Part shown: positions 15,893 through 24,393 of the stretch, piece by piece | How positions within the stretch are numbered: position 1 is the first letter of the stretch | How the letters are laid out: every line of letters begins with the position of its first letter | Origin: Mycobacterium sp. shizuoka-1 | Lineage (GTDB): Bacteria > Actinomycetota > Actinomycetes > Mycobacteriales > Mycobacteriaceae | Length of the DNA stretch: 64,000 nt | Reading direction: 5' to 3' | NCBI RefSeq assembly: GCF_002723835.1 | Contig: NZ_BEWG01000077.1 | Span: 1-64,000, forward strand | Notes under the pieces: generated by a model | What the model saw: only the letters and a program-made list of their open reading frames with translations | Told to the model about the DNA's origin: nothing | The model's database searches: none | Made by a program: the position numbers and the translations under genes

Positions 15893-17257
15893 ATGGCCGG
15901 AATCGACCTGATCCACGGCGTGCGCGCGGATCGGCCGGCACTGCTCGACGATGCCGGTGGCGACTGGGTCACCTACGGCCAACTGGCCGACCTCGCCCGG
16001 CGGTGGGCCACCCGCATGAGCGGACCGCGCGGCCTTGTCTTCCTCCACCCCACCAACGACGTGGCCTCGGTGGCCGCGCTGATCGGCGCGTTCTCGGCCG
16101 GACATGCTGTCGCCCTGTTCGACCCCAGTCTTCCGCCGGCCACGCGCGCCGACCTGCAAGAGCTGTACCACCCTCGATGGACCGTCGAACCCCGATTCGA
16201 TTCGGTACGGGTCTGCGGCGATCGAATGGATCTCAACCCCGACCTTGCCGTCCTGATGTCGACCTCCGGATCGACGGGTAGCGCAAAACTGGTTCGCCTG
16301 GCGGCGACGTCGATCCTGGCCAATGCCAGCGCAATCGGTGATGTCTTGGACATCGGTGACACCGATGTGGCGGTGGGGCACCTGCCCCTGCACTACTCCT
16401 ACGGACTCTCGGTGCTGACCAGCCACCTCGTTCGCGGCGCTCGGGTCCGCCTGACCGCGATGGGCCTCACCGACAAGCGCTTCTGGCCGGCGGTGCGCGA
16501 AGCCGATGTCACCCATATGCCGGGCGTGCCGTTCCACCACCAGTTGATGATCAGACTGGGACTCGACCGGCTGCGACTTGACCACCTGCGCACCCTCACC
16601 CAGGCAGGCGGTCGGCTTGAGCCCGAATTGCGCAGGCGGGCACATCAATTCATGCACGACACAGGTGGGCGTTTCTACGTGATGTACGGTCAGACCGAGG
16701 CGTCCCCGCGGATGACCACCCTGCAGCACGCCGACTTCCCCGCCGCGCCGGATTCGGTCGGCACTGCCCTGCCCGGATGCCGCATCGAGATCCGAGACCC
16801 CGATTCCACCGGCCACGGCGAAGTGGTCTTCTCCGGGCCCAACGTGATGCTCGGGTACGCCCATTCGGCAGCCGACCTCGCCCGCGCCGACGATCTGGGA
16901 GGGCGCCTGCACACCGGTGACGTCGGCATGCTCGACGACGCGGGTCGGCTGACCCTCAGCGGCCGAGTCAGCCGGGTTCGCAAGCTCTTCGGAGTGCGCG
17001 TCAATGTCGACGAGGTCGAGGCCGCCGTGACCTCCTTCGGCCCCGGCGCGGTGACGCTCACCGGCGACCGACTGACCATCCACGCCGTCCGCACCGGCCG
17101 TCAAGCAGACGACGAGCAGTTCGGGCGAGCCGTTCTGGCCGGCCTCGAGCGGCAGTTCGCGATTCCGGCCAACCGCTACGCTCTCCGATTCATCGATGAG
17201 CTACCCCGGACCCGACGCGGAAAGATCGACTACCAGGCGCTGGAGGCCCTCTCGTGA
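15893..17257 (+). CDS. Small AMP-forming acyl ligase
   Basis: The 454-residue ANL-superfamily enzyme has the phosphate-binding loop STSGSTGSAK (residues 123-132), YGQTEASPRM, the hinge region TGDVGMLDDAGRLTLSGR and the C-terminal catalytic lysine in PRTRRGKIDY (Lys444). It is shorter than typical fatty acyl-CoA synthetases. In this setting it most likely activates a carboxylic acid as acyl-AMP and loads the neighbouring ACP or CoA. It starts 1 bp after the SDR stop and overlaps the LuxE-like gene by 4 nt (GTGA). Confidence 0.87.
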   Translation: MAGIDLIHGVRADRPALLDDAGGDWVTYGQLADLARRWATRMSGPRGLVFLHPTNDVASVAALIGAFSAGHAVALFDPSLPPATRADLQELYHPRWTVEPRFDSVRVCGDRMDLNPDLAVLMSTSGSTGSAKLVRLAATSILANASAIGDVLDIGDTDVAVGHLPLHYSYGLSVLTSHLVRGARVRLTAMGLTDKRFWPAVREADVTHMPGVPFHHQLMIRLGLDRLRLDHLRTLTQAGGRLEPELRRRAHQFMHDTGGRFYVMYGQTEASPRMTTLQHADFPAAPDSVGTALPGCRIEIRDPDSTGHGEVVFSGPNVMLGYAHSAADLARADDLGGRLHTGDVGMLDDAGRLTLSGRVSRVRKLFGVRVNVDEVEAAVTSFGPGAVTLTGDRLTIHAVRTGRQADDEQFGRAVLAGLERQFAIPANRYALRFIDELPRTRRGKIDYQALEALS

Positions 17258-18330
17258 TCGACGCGCTCGCAACGGCGCTCGCCGCCGCGCCCCACAGCCT
17301 TCCGCAAGCCACCCGGGAGGCGTTGCTGTTGCCCGGTCTCAACGCACTCACCGAGCTGCACCACCGGTCCTGCCCGCCGTACGCCCGGATCATCGACGGC
17401 GCGTGGAGCGGGCCCGGGCCCGCGGGCCAACTCGGCGACGTTCCCTTTCTGCCCGTCTCGCTGTTCAAATTGCAACGGCTGCAGTCGGTGCCCGACGAGC
17501 AACTGCGGGTCGAATTGACCTCCAGCGGCACCACCGGGCAGGCGGTGAGCCGGATACTGCTCGACGCCGAGACCTCGATGATCCAGCAGCGCGCGCTCAG
17601 CAGCTCGCTGACGCATGTGATCGGCCGGCAACGGTTACCGATGTTGGTGATCGACACGCCGGCCGTGCTCGACGATCCGGCGATGATGAGCGCGCGTGGC
17701 GCGGGGGTGCTCGGGATGATGCGCTACGGGCGCCACCACACGTTCGCGCTGGATCGCAGCGGAGAACCCGACCTCGACGCCGTGCGAGCATTCCTCTGCG
17801 CCCATGCGGATCAGCCGGTGTTGATGTTCGGGTTCACGTTCCTGGTGTGGAGCGCCTTGTATGAGCACTTCCGCGACGCCGGCCTGGATCTTTCCCACGC
17901 GGTCTTGATCCACTCAGGTGGGTGGAAGACTCTGGCCGACCGCGCGGTGGACAACACCGTGTTCCGGGCCGCCCTGCGGCAGGCATTCGGCCTGACTCGC
18001 GTCCACAATTTCTACGGCATGGTGGAACAGATCGGCTCTGTCTTCCTCGAAGGCCCGGGCGGGCTGCTCTACCCACCGAACTTCGCCGACGTGATCGTGC
18101 GGGATCCGCTGACGTGGGAGGTGTTGCCGGTGGGCCGACCCGGGATCATCCAGGTGCTGTCACTGCTCCCGCATTCCTACCCCGGTCACAGCCTGCTGAC
18201 CGAAGACCTTGGCGTGATCGAGACTGTCGACCCTGGCGAAGAAGGCTGGAACGGCAAGGGGATACGGGTTCTGGGACGGTTGCCGCGCGCCGAGTTGCGT
18301 GGTTGCAGCGACACGATGGCGGCGGCGTGA
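17254..18330 (+). CDS. LuxE-like acyl-protein synthetase
   Basis: The 358-residue protein belongs to the LuxE/PaaK-like family. It has an AMP-binding loop TSSGTTGQAVSR (89-100), YGMVEQIG and the LuxE C-terminal motif GRLPRAELRGCSD with Cys351, the residue equivalent to the one that carries the acyl group in fatty acid reductase. In lux systems LuxE activates fatty acids and hands the acyl group to LuxC. The GTG at 17254 overlaps the ligase stop, and its stop overlaps the LuxC-like start (TGATG). No luxA, luxB or luxD occurs nearby, so this is not a luminescence operon. Confidence 0.87.
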   Translation: MIDALATALAAAPHSLPQATREALLLPGLNALTELHHRSCPPYARIIDGAWSGPGPAGQLGDVPFLPVSLFKLQRLQSVPDEQLRVELTSSGTTGQAVSRILLDAETSMIQQRALSSSLTHVIGRQRLPMLVIDTPAVLDDPAMMSARGAGVLGMMRYGRHHTFALDRSGEPDLDAVRAFLCAHADQPVLMFGFTFLVWSALYEHFRDAGLDLSHAVLIHSGGWKTLADRAVDNTVFRAALRQAFGLTRVHNFYGMVEQIGSVFLEGPGGLLYPPNFADVIVRDPLTWEVLPVGRPGIIQVLSLLPHSYPGHSLLTEDLGVIETVDPGEEGWNGKGIRVLGRLPRAELRGCSDTMAAA

Positions 18331-19538
18331 TGGTCCGCATCTGGTCCCCCGAGCCCACCGCCGTCACCGAGGCCGCGCTCCTGGAACGTATTGCGGCAAT
18401 GGTCTACGCCGGACAACCGCCGTGCAGCCCAGTGCTCGTCGAGATGCTCTCAACGCTGTCGCACCGCATTCTGGACGACACCGCCCTGGCCACCCCGCGG
18501 CACGTGGCGTTGGCGTACTGGCTGCGCCCCGCGGCGCTGAGCGGCATGATCGCCGAGCTGGCGGTAGCCAACAACAGCGGTCGGATCCGCGCGCCGCGAG
18601 GGCTCGCCCTTCACCTCCCACCGGCCAACGTGGACACCGTGTTCGTTTACTCCTGGGCGCTGTCCGCGCTGGCCGGCAACACCAATGTGGTTCGGCTGAC
18701 CGAACACCTCACGCCGGAGACCGCGAGGTTGGCGGCTACCATCTGCGCCGTCGTCGACGAGTTCGGGCAATCCGACCGGAACCTGTTCTGCCGCTTTCCC
18801 TATGGCGGCGATCTCGAACGATCCATCTCGCGCCTTGTCGACCTCCGGCTGGTGTGGGGCGGGGACGCCAAGGTCGAGGCGGTCTCCGCCGTCCCGATCC
18901 GGCCCGATGGGGTGTCGATCGGATTCCCCGACCGCCGCTCGATGGCGGTCCTGGACTCCGCCAGCTACCGGCGGGCGGCATCGCCGGATCGCGACAAGCT
19001 CGCCGCCGCGCTCTTCAACGACATGTTCTGGTTCGACCAGATGGGCTGCAGCTCACCGCGGATCGTGGTCTGGCTCGGGGATCCCGGCGAGCTCGCCGAA
19101 GACTTCTACCACCGTCTGCATGACGTGGTCCGCCGGCGCGGCTACAGTGTGGATCCCGCGGTCGCGATGAGTAAGCTCACTCTCGCCAACAGCCTTCTCG
19201 CCCAGGGCATCACGACACACTTCCAGCGGTTCTCGGCCAGCCTCGACGTCAGCCGGACCGCCGACCCGGCCGCGGCGATCGCCCATCCGCACGGCGGCGG
19301 ATTCGTCTGCGACTGGGTGGCAGACTCACTCGACCAGCTGGCGCGCGTCGTCGACCGCACGGTGCAGACGATCACCCACTTCGGCTTGACCACGGACGAC
19401 GTGGTTCGTCTGGCCGAAGGGATCAGCGGGCGGGGTGGCTACCGGATCGTCCCGGTGGGCCAGGCGCTCGAGTTCGACTCGACCTGGGACGGGGTCGACC
19501 TGATCGCGCACATGACTCGGCAGATCGTCGTGCGATGA
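18330..19538 (+). CDS. LuxC-like long-chain acyl reductase
   Basis: The 402-residue protein shows the aldehyde-dehydrogenase-like fold of LuxC. It has WALSALAGNTNVVRLTEHLTPE near residues 109-130, and NDMFWFDQMGCSSPR with the catalytic cysteine Cys240. It should reduce an acyl group delivered by the LuxE-like partner to an aldehyde using NADPH. GTG 18327 and ATG 18330 are both possible starts; both overlap the luxE-like stop. It is last in the five-gene operon and followed after 38 bp by the convergent GntR gene. Confidence 0.87.
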   Translation: MVRIWSPEPTAVTEAALLERIAAMVYAGQPPCSPVLVEMLSTLSHRILDDTALATPRHVALAYWLRPAALSGMIAELAVANNSGRIRAPRGLALHLPPANVDTVFVYSWALSALAGNTNVVRLTEHLTPETARLAATICAVVDEFGQSDRNLFCRFPYGGDLERSISRLVDLRLVWGGDAKVEAVSAVPIRPDGVSIGFPDRRSMAVLDSASYRRAASPDRDKLAAALFNDMFWFDQMGCSSPRIVVWLGDPGELAEDFYHRLHDVVRRRGYSVDPAVAMSKLTLANSLLAQGITTHFQRFSASLDVSRTADPAAAIAHPHGGGFVCDWVADSLDQLARVVDRTVQTITHFGLTTDDVVRLAEGISGRGGYRIVPVGQALEFDSTWDGVDLIAHMTRQIVVR

Positions 19539-19576
19539 CACCCGGCAGCATCAGCGCGGCAAGCGCCGAGATCCGC

Positions 19577-20344
19577 TCAGTCGACCGTCACACCGGCGCG
19601 GCGCATCGCGGTGGTGATCAGCTCGAAATCGATGCTGCCGTGTTCGCGCGCCAGCGCGTCGGCGTCGTCGCCGCGGCGCTCGGCGATCGCGTCCAGCATC
19701 TCGACATGGTCGTGTAGCGCGCGGACTTCCATCGAGCGCATCGTCGACGGTTCACCCCACAGGTGCGCGGGCGAGCCGATGCTCACCGTCGACTTCAGTT
19801 CCAGCAGAAGTTGTTTGATGACGTCGTTGTGCGCGGCATCCATGATCGCCAGGTGGAACCTGCTGTCGGCCTGCTGGGCGGCCAGCCCGGTGCGCGCGGC
19901 GCGGTAGGCCTCCAGCCGGGTGCGCATCAGCGCGAGGTCGGCCTCGGTGCGCGACTCCGCCGCCGCGCGGGCGACCACACCCTGCAGCCGGCAGACCGCG
20001 TCGCACCGGTCCCGCAGCTCGGCCAGCCGGATGCTCAGCGTGCGGCCCACCGCGTCGGTGGACGATTCGGGCCACTGGTCCAACACGTAGGAACCGCCAC
20101 CGCGACCGCGTTTGGTCTCGAGCAGTCCCCGTTCCACCAGCCGGGCCAGGGCGGCCCGCACGGTCATCCGGCCCGCGCCCAGCGAGGCGGCCAGTTCGCG
20201 TTCCACGGGTAGCCGCGCTCCGGGCAGGTATTCGCCGATCGCGATCGCGGTGATCAGCCGGTCGGTGATCTCGTCGACCCGCGAGGGCGAATCCAGCTGC
20301 TGTCCGAGCAGGCCGGGGCCGTCCGGTGTGCCGTCGTGGGCCAT
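19577..20344 (-). CDS. GntR-family regulator with FCD domain
   Basis: The 255-residue protein has an N-terminal winged helix (about 20-90; LPVERELAASLGAGRMTVRAALARLVERGLLE) and a C-terminal FCD ligand domain. The helical FCD metal-site residues appear in DSRFHLAIMDAAHN and LHDHVEMLDAI. FadR-subfamily members usually repress a neighbouring catabolic or transport operon. An AAGGAGG ribosome site precedes the ATG. The gene is divergent from the hydrolase and permease genes at 20.4-22.8 kb, which are its most likely targets. Confidence 0.9.
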   Translation of the reverse strand: MAHDGTPDGPGLLGQQLDSPSRVDEITDRLITAIAIGEYLPGARLPVERELAASLGAGRMTVRAALARLVERGLLETKRGRGGGSYVLDQWPESSTDAVGRTLSIRLAELRDRCDAVCRLQGVVARAAAESRTEADLALMRTRLEAYRAARTGLAAQQADSRFHLAIMDAAHNDVIKQLLLELKSTVSIGSPAHLWGEPSTMRSMEVRALHDHVEMLDAIAERRGDDADALAREHGSIDFELITTAMRRAGVTVD

Positions 20345-20428
20345 GGGCCGCGCCCTCCTTCGTCACCGGTATGTTAATTCCCTTCAATGGTCTTGTCAGG
20401 AGACCTTTACCGGTCCATGCTGAGGACC
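20345..20428. promoter_or_regulatory. Divergent control region between GntR gene and hydrolase-permease genes
   Basis: This 84-bp gap contains an AT-rich TATGTTAATTCC stretch that could be a -10 region and an inverted repeat GGTCT-N7-AGACC (20389-20405), preceded by AAT. GntR/FadR-type regulators often bind such T-GGTC/GACC symmetric sites. The assignment is by position and symmetry only. Confidence 0.5.
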
Positions 20429-21328
20429 ATGGCAACCGAAACCACGATGGTGCCGTTCGGCGACCACCAGACCTGGGTGCAGATCACCTCCCCCGATGCC
20501 GTGCGAGAGCACACCGTGCCACTGTTCGTGCTGCACGGCGGCCCCGGCATGGCCCACAATTACGTCGCCAACATCGCCGCACTGGCGCAGGAAACCGGCC
20601 GGGTGGTCATTCACTACGACCAAATCGGCTGCGGGGCAAGCACCCACCTGCCCGATGCGCCCGCCGAGTTCTGGACGCCGGCCTTGTTCGTCGACGAGTT
20701 TCACACGGTGCGCGCCGCATTGGGCATCGAGCGCTACCACGTGCTGGGGCAGTCCTGGGGCGGCATGCTGGGCGCCGAGATCACCGTGCGCCAACCCGCC
20801 GGGCTGGTGTCACTGTCGATCTGCAATTCCCCCGCATCGATGGAACTGTGGATGCAGGGCGCCGCCGAACTGCGAGCCCAGCTGCCGCAGGAGGTCCAGG
20901 CCGCCCTGGATCGCCACGAAGCCGACGGCACCGTCACCGATCCGGAGTACCTCGCGGCCACCGAGGAGTTCTACCTTCGCCACGTGTGCCGGGTCGAACC
21001 GGTCCCGCAGGACTTTCTCGACACCGTCGCACAGATGGAAGCCGAGCCGACGGTCTACCACACCATGAACGGCCCCAACGAGTTTCACGTCGTCGGCACT
21101 CTGCGCGACTGGAGCATCATCGACCGGCTTCCCCAGATCACCGTCCCGACCCTGGTGATCGCCGGGGAGTTCGACGAAGCCACCCCGGCAACCTGGCGGC
21201 CCTACGTCGAACAGATCCCCGATGTCGTCAGCCACGTCTTCGACGACACCAGCCACTGCACCCACTTGGAAAAGCCCGCAGAGTTCCGCGCCGTCGTCGC
21301 CGCGTTCCTCGCCGCGCACGACAACTGA
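20429..21328 (+). CDS. Proline iminopeptidase-family alpha/beta hydrolase
   Basis: The 299-residue hydrolase has the oxyanion motif LHGGPGMAHNY, the nucleophile elbow GQSWGGMLGAE, the acid in IAGEFDEATP and the final His in DTSHCTHLEKP. HGGPG and GQSWGG are typical of proline iminopeptidases and amino-acid amidases. The frame is open upstream to 20387, but the promoter/operator region overlaps those codons, so I chose ATG 20429; ATG 20417 is also possible. It stands 23 bp before an amino-acid permease gene, suggesting uptake and hydrolysis of a peptide or amino-acid amide. Confidence 0.82.
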   Translation: MATETTMVPFGDHQTWVQITSPDAVREHTVPLFVLHGGPGMAHNYVANIAALAQETGRVVIHYDQIGCGASTHLPDAPAEFWTPALFVDEFHTVRAALGIERYHVLGQSWGGMLGAEITVRQPAGLVSLSICNSPASMELWMQGAAELRAQLPQEVQAALDRHEADGTVTDPEYLAATEEFYLRHVCRVEPVPQDFLDTVAQMEAEPTVYHTMNGPNEFHVVGTLRDWSIIDRLPQITVPTLVIAGEFDEATPATWRPYVEQIPDVVSHVFDDTSHCTHLEKPAEFRAVVAAFLAAHDN

Positions 21329-21351
21329 TCACCCGACCGACAGGAACTGTC

Positions 21352-22761
21352 ATGGACACACGGCAAGCCGAGCCCGAGGCCCAGCGCACGCTGGAATCGT
21401 TCGGCTACAAACAAGAACTGCACCGCTCGGTGGCCACCGTCGACCTGCTGGTCTACGGGCTGGTCTTCATGGTGCCGATCGCGCCGTGGGCGATCTTCGG
21501 CACGGTGTACAACAGCTCCGCGGGGATGGTCCCGCTGGTCTACGTCATCGGCCTGATCGCCATGGTCTTCACCGCGCTGGCCTACGCACAGATGGCCAAG
21601 TCGTTCCCGCTGGCGGGATCGGTGTTCTCCTACGTGGGCCGCGGAATCCATCCCGGAGCAGGCTTTTTCGCCGGCTGGGCAATCATGCTCGACTACGTTC
21701 TGGTGCCCACGCTGCTCTACGTGTTCGCCGCCGAGTCGATGATCGGCCTGTTCCCCGGCACCCCGCGCTGGCTGTGGGCCATCCTGTTCGTGATCGTCAA
21801 CACCGTGATCAACCTGCTGGGCGTGGACTCACTGAAGATGGCCAACCGGGTGTTCCTGGCCATCGAGCTGGTGTTCGTGGTGATCTTCGTCTACATCGCG
21901 ATCCGCGCCATCAGCGGCGGCTCACTGCCCGACGTCGGGTGGAGCACCGCCCCGATCTGGAACCCCGAGACCGTCAGCGCACCCCTGCTCGCCTCCGCGC
22001 TGTCCATCGCGGTGCTCAGCTTCCTGGGCTTCGACGGAATCTCCACGCTGGCCGAGGAATCCACCGGCAAGAAGAACCCGGCGGGCAAGGCGATGGTCGG
22101 CGCGCTGTTCATCGTGGCCTTCCTGTTCGTCGTGCAGACCTGGCTGGCCAGCCTGCTGGCCGGCGGCCGGGAATCCTTCAGCGACGACGAGGTGGGCAAC
22201 GCGTTCTTCAACCTCGTGCAGGCCGCGTCGAACACCGGGTGGATGAACGCGTTCTTCGCCGTCAACGTGCTGGCGGTCGGCTTCGCCAACGCAATGGCCG
22301 CCCAGGCCGCCACCAGCCGGCTGCTGTACTCGATGAGCCGCGACCGGCAGCTGCCGAGCTATCTGTCCAAGGTCAGTTCCCGGCAGGTGCCGATGGCGGC
22401 GATCCTCACGGTCAGCGCGATCAGCGTGGTCCTTGTGCTGTTCTTCGTCGGCCAGATCGGGCTGATCTCGTCCCTGGTGAACTTCGGCGCGCTGTTCAGC
22501 TTCTGTCTGCTGCACGCCTCGGTGGTCTGGTACTACCTCGGGCGCAAGAAGTCCAAGAACTACCTGCTGCACCTGGTGGTGCCCGCGCTCGGATTCGTGA
22601 TCATCGCCTACGTGTTGGTCAACGCCGACGCACTGGCCAAGATCGGCGGCCTGGTGTGGCTGGGGATCGGCGTGGTGGTGTTCCTCGTCAACAAGGCGCG
22701 CGGAGTCAGCGCAGGGCCCGCGCCAGAGCCGGAGCCAGCTCCCCCCGCTTCCCGACCGTGA
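21352..22761 (+). CDS. APC-family amino-acid permease
   Basis: The 469-residue membrane protein has about 12 hydrophobic segments. The APC-type first helix is VDLLVYGLVFMVPIAPWAIFG, later GFDGISTLAEESTGKKNP matches the conserved loop of the superfamily, and ATSRLLYSMSRDRQLPSYLS follows. It should import amino acids or related amines by proton coupling. AGGAA precedes the ATG. Its 3' end overlaps the convergent YcaQ-like gene by 56 bp. It probably forms an operon with the hydrolase and is controlled by the divergent GntR protein. Confidence 0.88.
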   Translation: MDTRQAEPEAQRTLESFGYKQELHRSVATVDLLVYGLVFMVPIAPWAIFGTVYNSSAGMVPLVYVIGLIAMVFTALAYAQMAKSFPLAGSVFSYVGRGIHPGAGFFAGWAIMLDYVLVPTLLYVFAAESMIGLFPGTPRWLWAILFVIVNTVINLLGVDSLKMANRVFLAIELVFVVIFVYIAIRAISGGSLPDVGWSTAPIWNPETVSAPLLASALSIAVLSFLGFDGISTLAEESTGKKNPAGKAMVGALFIVAFLFVVQTWLASLLAGGRESFSDDEVGNAFFNLVQAASNTGWMNAFFAVNVLAVGFANAMAAQAATSRLLYSMSRDRQLPSYLSKVSSRQVPMAAILTVSAISVVLVLFFVGQIGLISSLVNFGALFSFCLLHASVVWYYLGRKKSKNYLLHLVVPALGFVIIAYVLVNADALAKIGGLVWLGIGVVVFLVNKARGVSAGPAPEPEPAPPASRP

Positions 22762-23917
22762 CCCCGCTCAGCCCCAGCCACGCCGCCATGGTCTGCAACT
22801 CGGCGGCCAGCGGCGGGGCGACGGCGGCCGGGTCGTGGCCGGGCTCGGTGAACGCGCCGACCACGTTGAGCGCATCGTTGGCCCGCTCGGCCTTGAGGTC
22901 GACCCGGCCGACCAGCCGGCCGTCGAGCAGGAACGGCCACACGTAATACCCGAACTGCCGCTTGGGTTCCGGAGTGTAGATCTCGATGCGGTAGTGGAAT
23001 CCGAACAGCCGCTCCACCCGTGGGCGGAAGAAGATCAGCGGGTCGAACGGACAGAGCAGCGCGGTGCCGCGATCCACCCGTGGCACCGTGACCCCGCGGG
23101 AAAGGTAGGCCGGCGCCGACCAGCCGGCCACCTCGACTTCCTCGAGTTCGCCCTCGGCGACCAGCGCGGCCACCGCGGGCTTGCTCTGCTTGGGACTGAG
23201 CCGAAAATAGTCCCGCAGATCGGGTTCGGTGGCCACGCCCAGCGCCCCGGCGGCGCGCAGCACCAACTCGCGGACCGCCTCACGATCGTCCACCTCGCGG
23301 GTGAACACCTCGGCCGGCAGCACCCGCTCGCTGAGGTCGTAATGCCGGGCGAACCCGACCCGCGTCGCCGTGGTCAGCGCCCCCGACGACCACAGCGCCT
23401 CGGCCACCCACTTGGTCTCGCTGCGGTCCCACCACGGCCCCTTGCGGCCGCGCGGCTCCGATTCCAGGTGTGCTTCGATCTGACCCGCGGTACTCGGCCC
23501 GAGTTCGGCGACGGCAGCCAGAATGTTCTCGGCCAGCCGGGGATTCTTCTTGACGATCTCGGTGCCCCACCGGCCGTGGGTGTATTCGCGCATCCGCCAG
23601 CGCATCAGCGGCCAGTCCTCGACGGCCATCAACGCCGCCTCGTGCGCCCAGTACTCGACCAGCAGCCGCGGCGCCCGCGCGCTGTGACTCCATGCGGCGG
23701 CATCGAGGACGGTCCGGTCGTAGGGGCCGAGCCTGCTGAACACCGGGGCATAGTGCGCGCGCACCGACACCGACACCGAGTCGAGTTGTAGCACCTGAAT
23801 GCGACCGATCAGCCGGCGCAGGTGCGCGCGGGTGACCGGTCCTCGCGGCTTGGGTTCGGCCAGGCCCTGCGCCGAAATGGCAACGCGGCGAGCCTGGTCG
23901 GCGGACAGCCGGGTCAT
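22706..23917 (-). CDS. YcaQ-family DNA glycosylase-like winged-helix protein
   Basis: The 403-residue protein belongs to the HTH_42/YcaQ family (AlkX-type interstrand crosslink glycosylases). It has the QxD motif in IQVLQLDSVSV (Gln44, Asp46), ARAPRLLVEYWAHEAALM, and the C-terminal CPFDPLIFFRPRVERLFGFHYRIEIYTP region typical of the family. In characterised members QxD is catalytic. It overlaps dfrA by 4 nt, so it is the third gene of thyA-dfrA-ycaQ. The biological lesion in mycobacteria is not known to me. Confidence 0.85.
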   Translation of the reverse strand: MTRLSADQARRVAISAQGLAEPKPRGPVTRAHLRRLIGRIQVLQLDSVSVSVRAHYAPVFSRLGPYDRTVLDAAAWSHSARAPRLLVEYWAHEAALMAVEDWPLMRWRMREYTHGRWGTEIVKKNPRLAENILAAVAELGPSTAGQIEAHLESEPRGRKGPWWDRSETKWVAEALWSSGALTTATRVGFARHYDLSERVLPAEVFTREVDDREAVRELVLRAAGALGVATEPDLRDYFRLSPKQSKPAVAALVAEGELEEVEVAGWSAPAYLSRGVTVPRVDRGTALLCPFDPLIFFRPRVERLFGFHYRIEIYTPEPKRQFGYYVWPFLLDGRLVGRVDLKAERANDALNVVGAFTEPGHDPAAVAPPLAAELQTMAAWLGLSGVTVGKRGELAPALARALR

Positions 23918-24393
23918 GCCCGCTGGTAGCTGTGGAATCGGTAGCGCAGCCCGCTGCGGCTGTCCTGCCAGGGTCCCGACCTGCCGATCCAGGATTCGTC
24001 GAGGGCCGGGGCCAGGGCGTCGTCGTCCTCGAGGCGCAGGTCGATCTCGACCTCGGTCACCTCGGCGCGGGTGGCCAGCGGCAGGGCCAGGTGATAGATC
24101 TCCGACCCGCCGATCACCCAGCAGTCCTCGGTGAGGGCGTCTTCGAGGTCGGTCGCGACCGTCGCTCCGTGTGCCATGTAGTCAGCTTGCCGGGTGAGTA
24201 CGACATTTCTGCGACCCGGCAGTGGGCGCACCGCCGCGGGCAGCGACTCCCAGGTGCGCCGGCCCATCACCACGGTGTGGCCCATCGTCAGGTCCTTGAA
24301 CCGGGCCAGGTCCTCGGGCAGCTGCCACGGGATACCGCCGTCGCGGCCGATGACACCTGAGGTCGACTGTGCCCAGATCAGACCGAGTGTCAT
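23914..24393 (-). CDS. dfrA: Dihydrofolate reductase
   Basis: The 159-residue enzyme has the family core: LIWAQSTSGVIGRDGGIPWQLPEDLARFK (active-site Asp27), TVVMGRRTWESLP, LPGRRNVVLTR and VIGGSEIYHLALP. It regenerates tetrahydrofolate after ThyA. Length is identical to M. tuberculosis DfrA. It overlaps the end of thyA by 4 nt and the start of the YcaQ-like gene by 4 nt, so the three genes are translationally coupled. Confidence 0.97.
   Translation of the reverse strand: MTLGLIWAQSTSGVIGRDGGIPWQLPEDLARFKDLTMGHTVVMGRRTWESLPAAVRPLPGRRNVVLTRQADYMAHGATVATDLEDALTEDCWVIGGSEIYHLALPLATRAEVTEVEIDLRLEDDDALAPALDESWIGRSGPWQDSRSGLRYRFHSYQRA

Noticed and set aside
14916..19538. Reading the LuxC/LuxE operon as a bioluminescence operon
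   Set aside because: No luxA, luxB, luxD or flavin reductase gene is nearby, and the operon has its own ACP, SDR and ligase.
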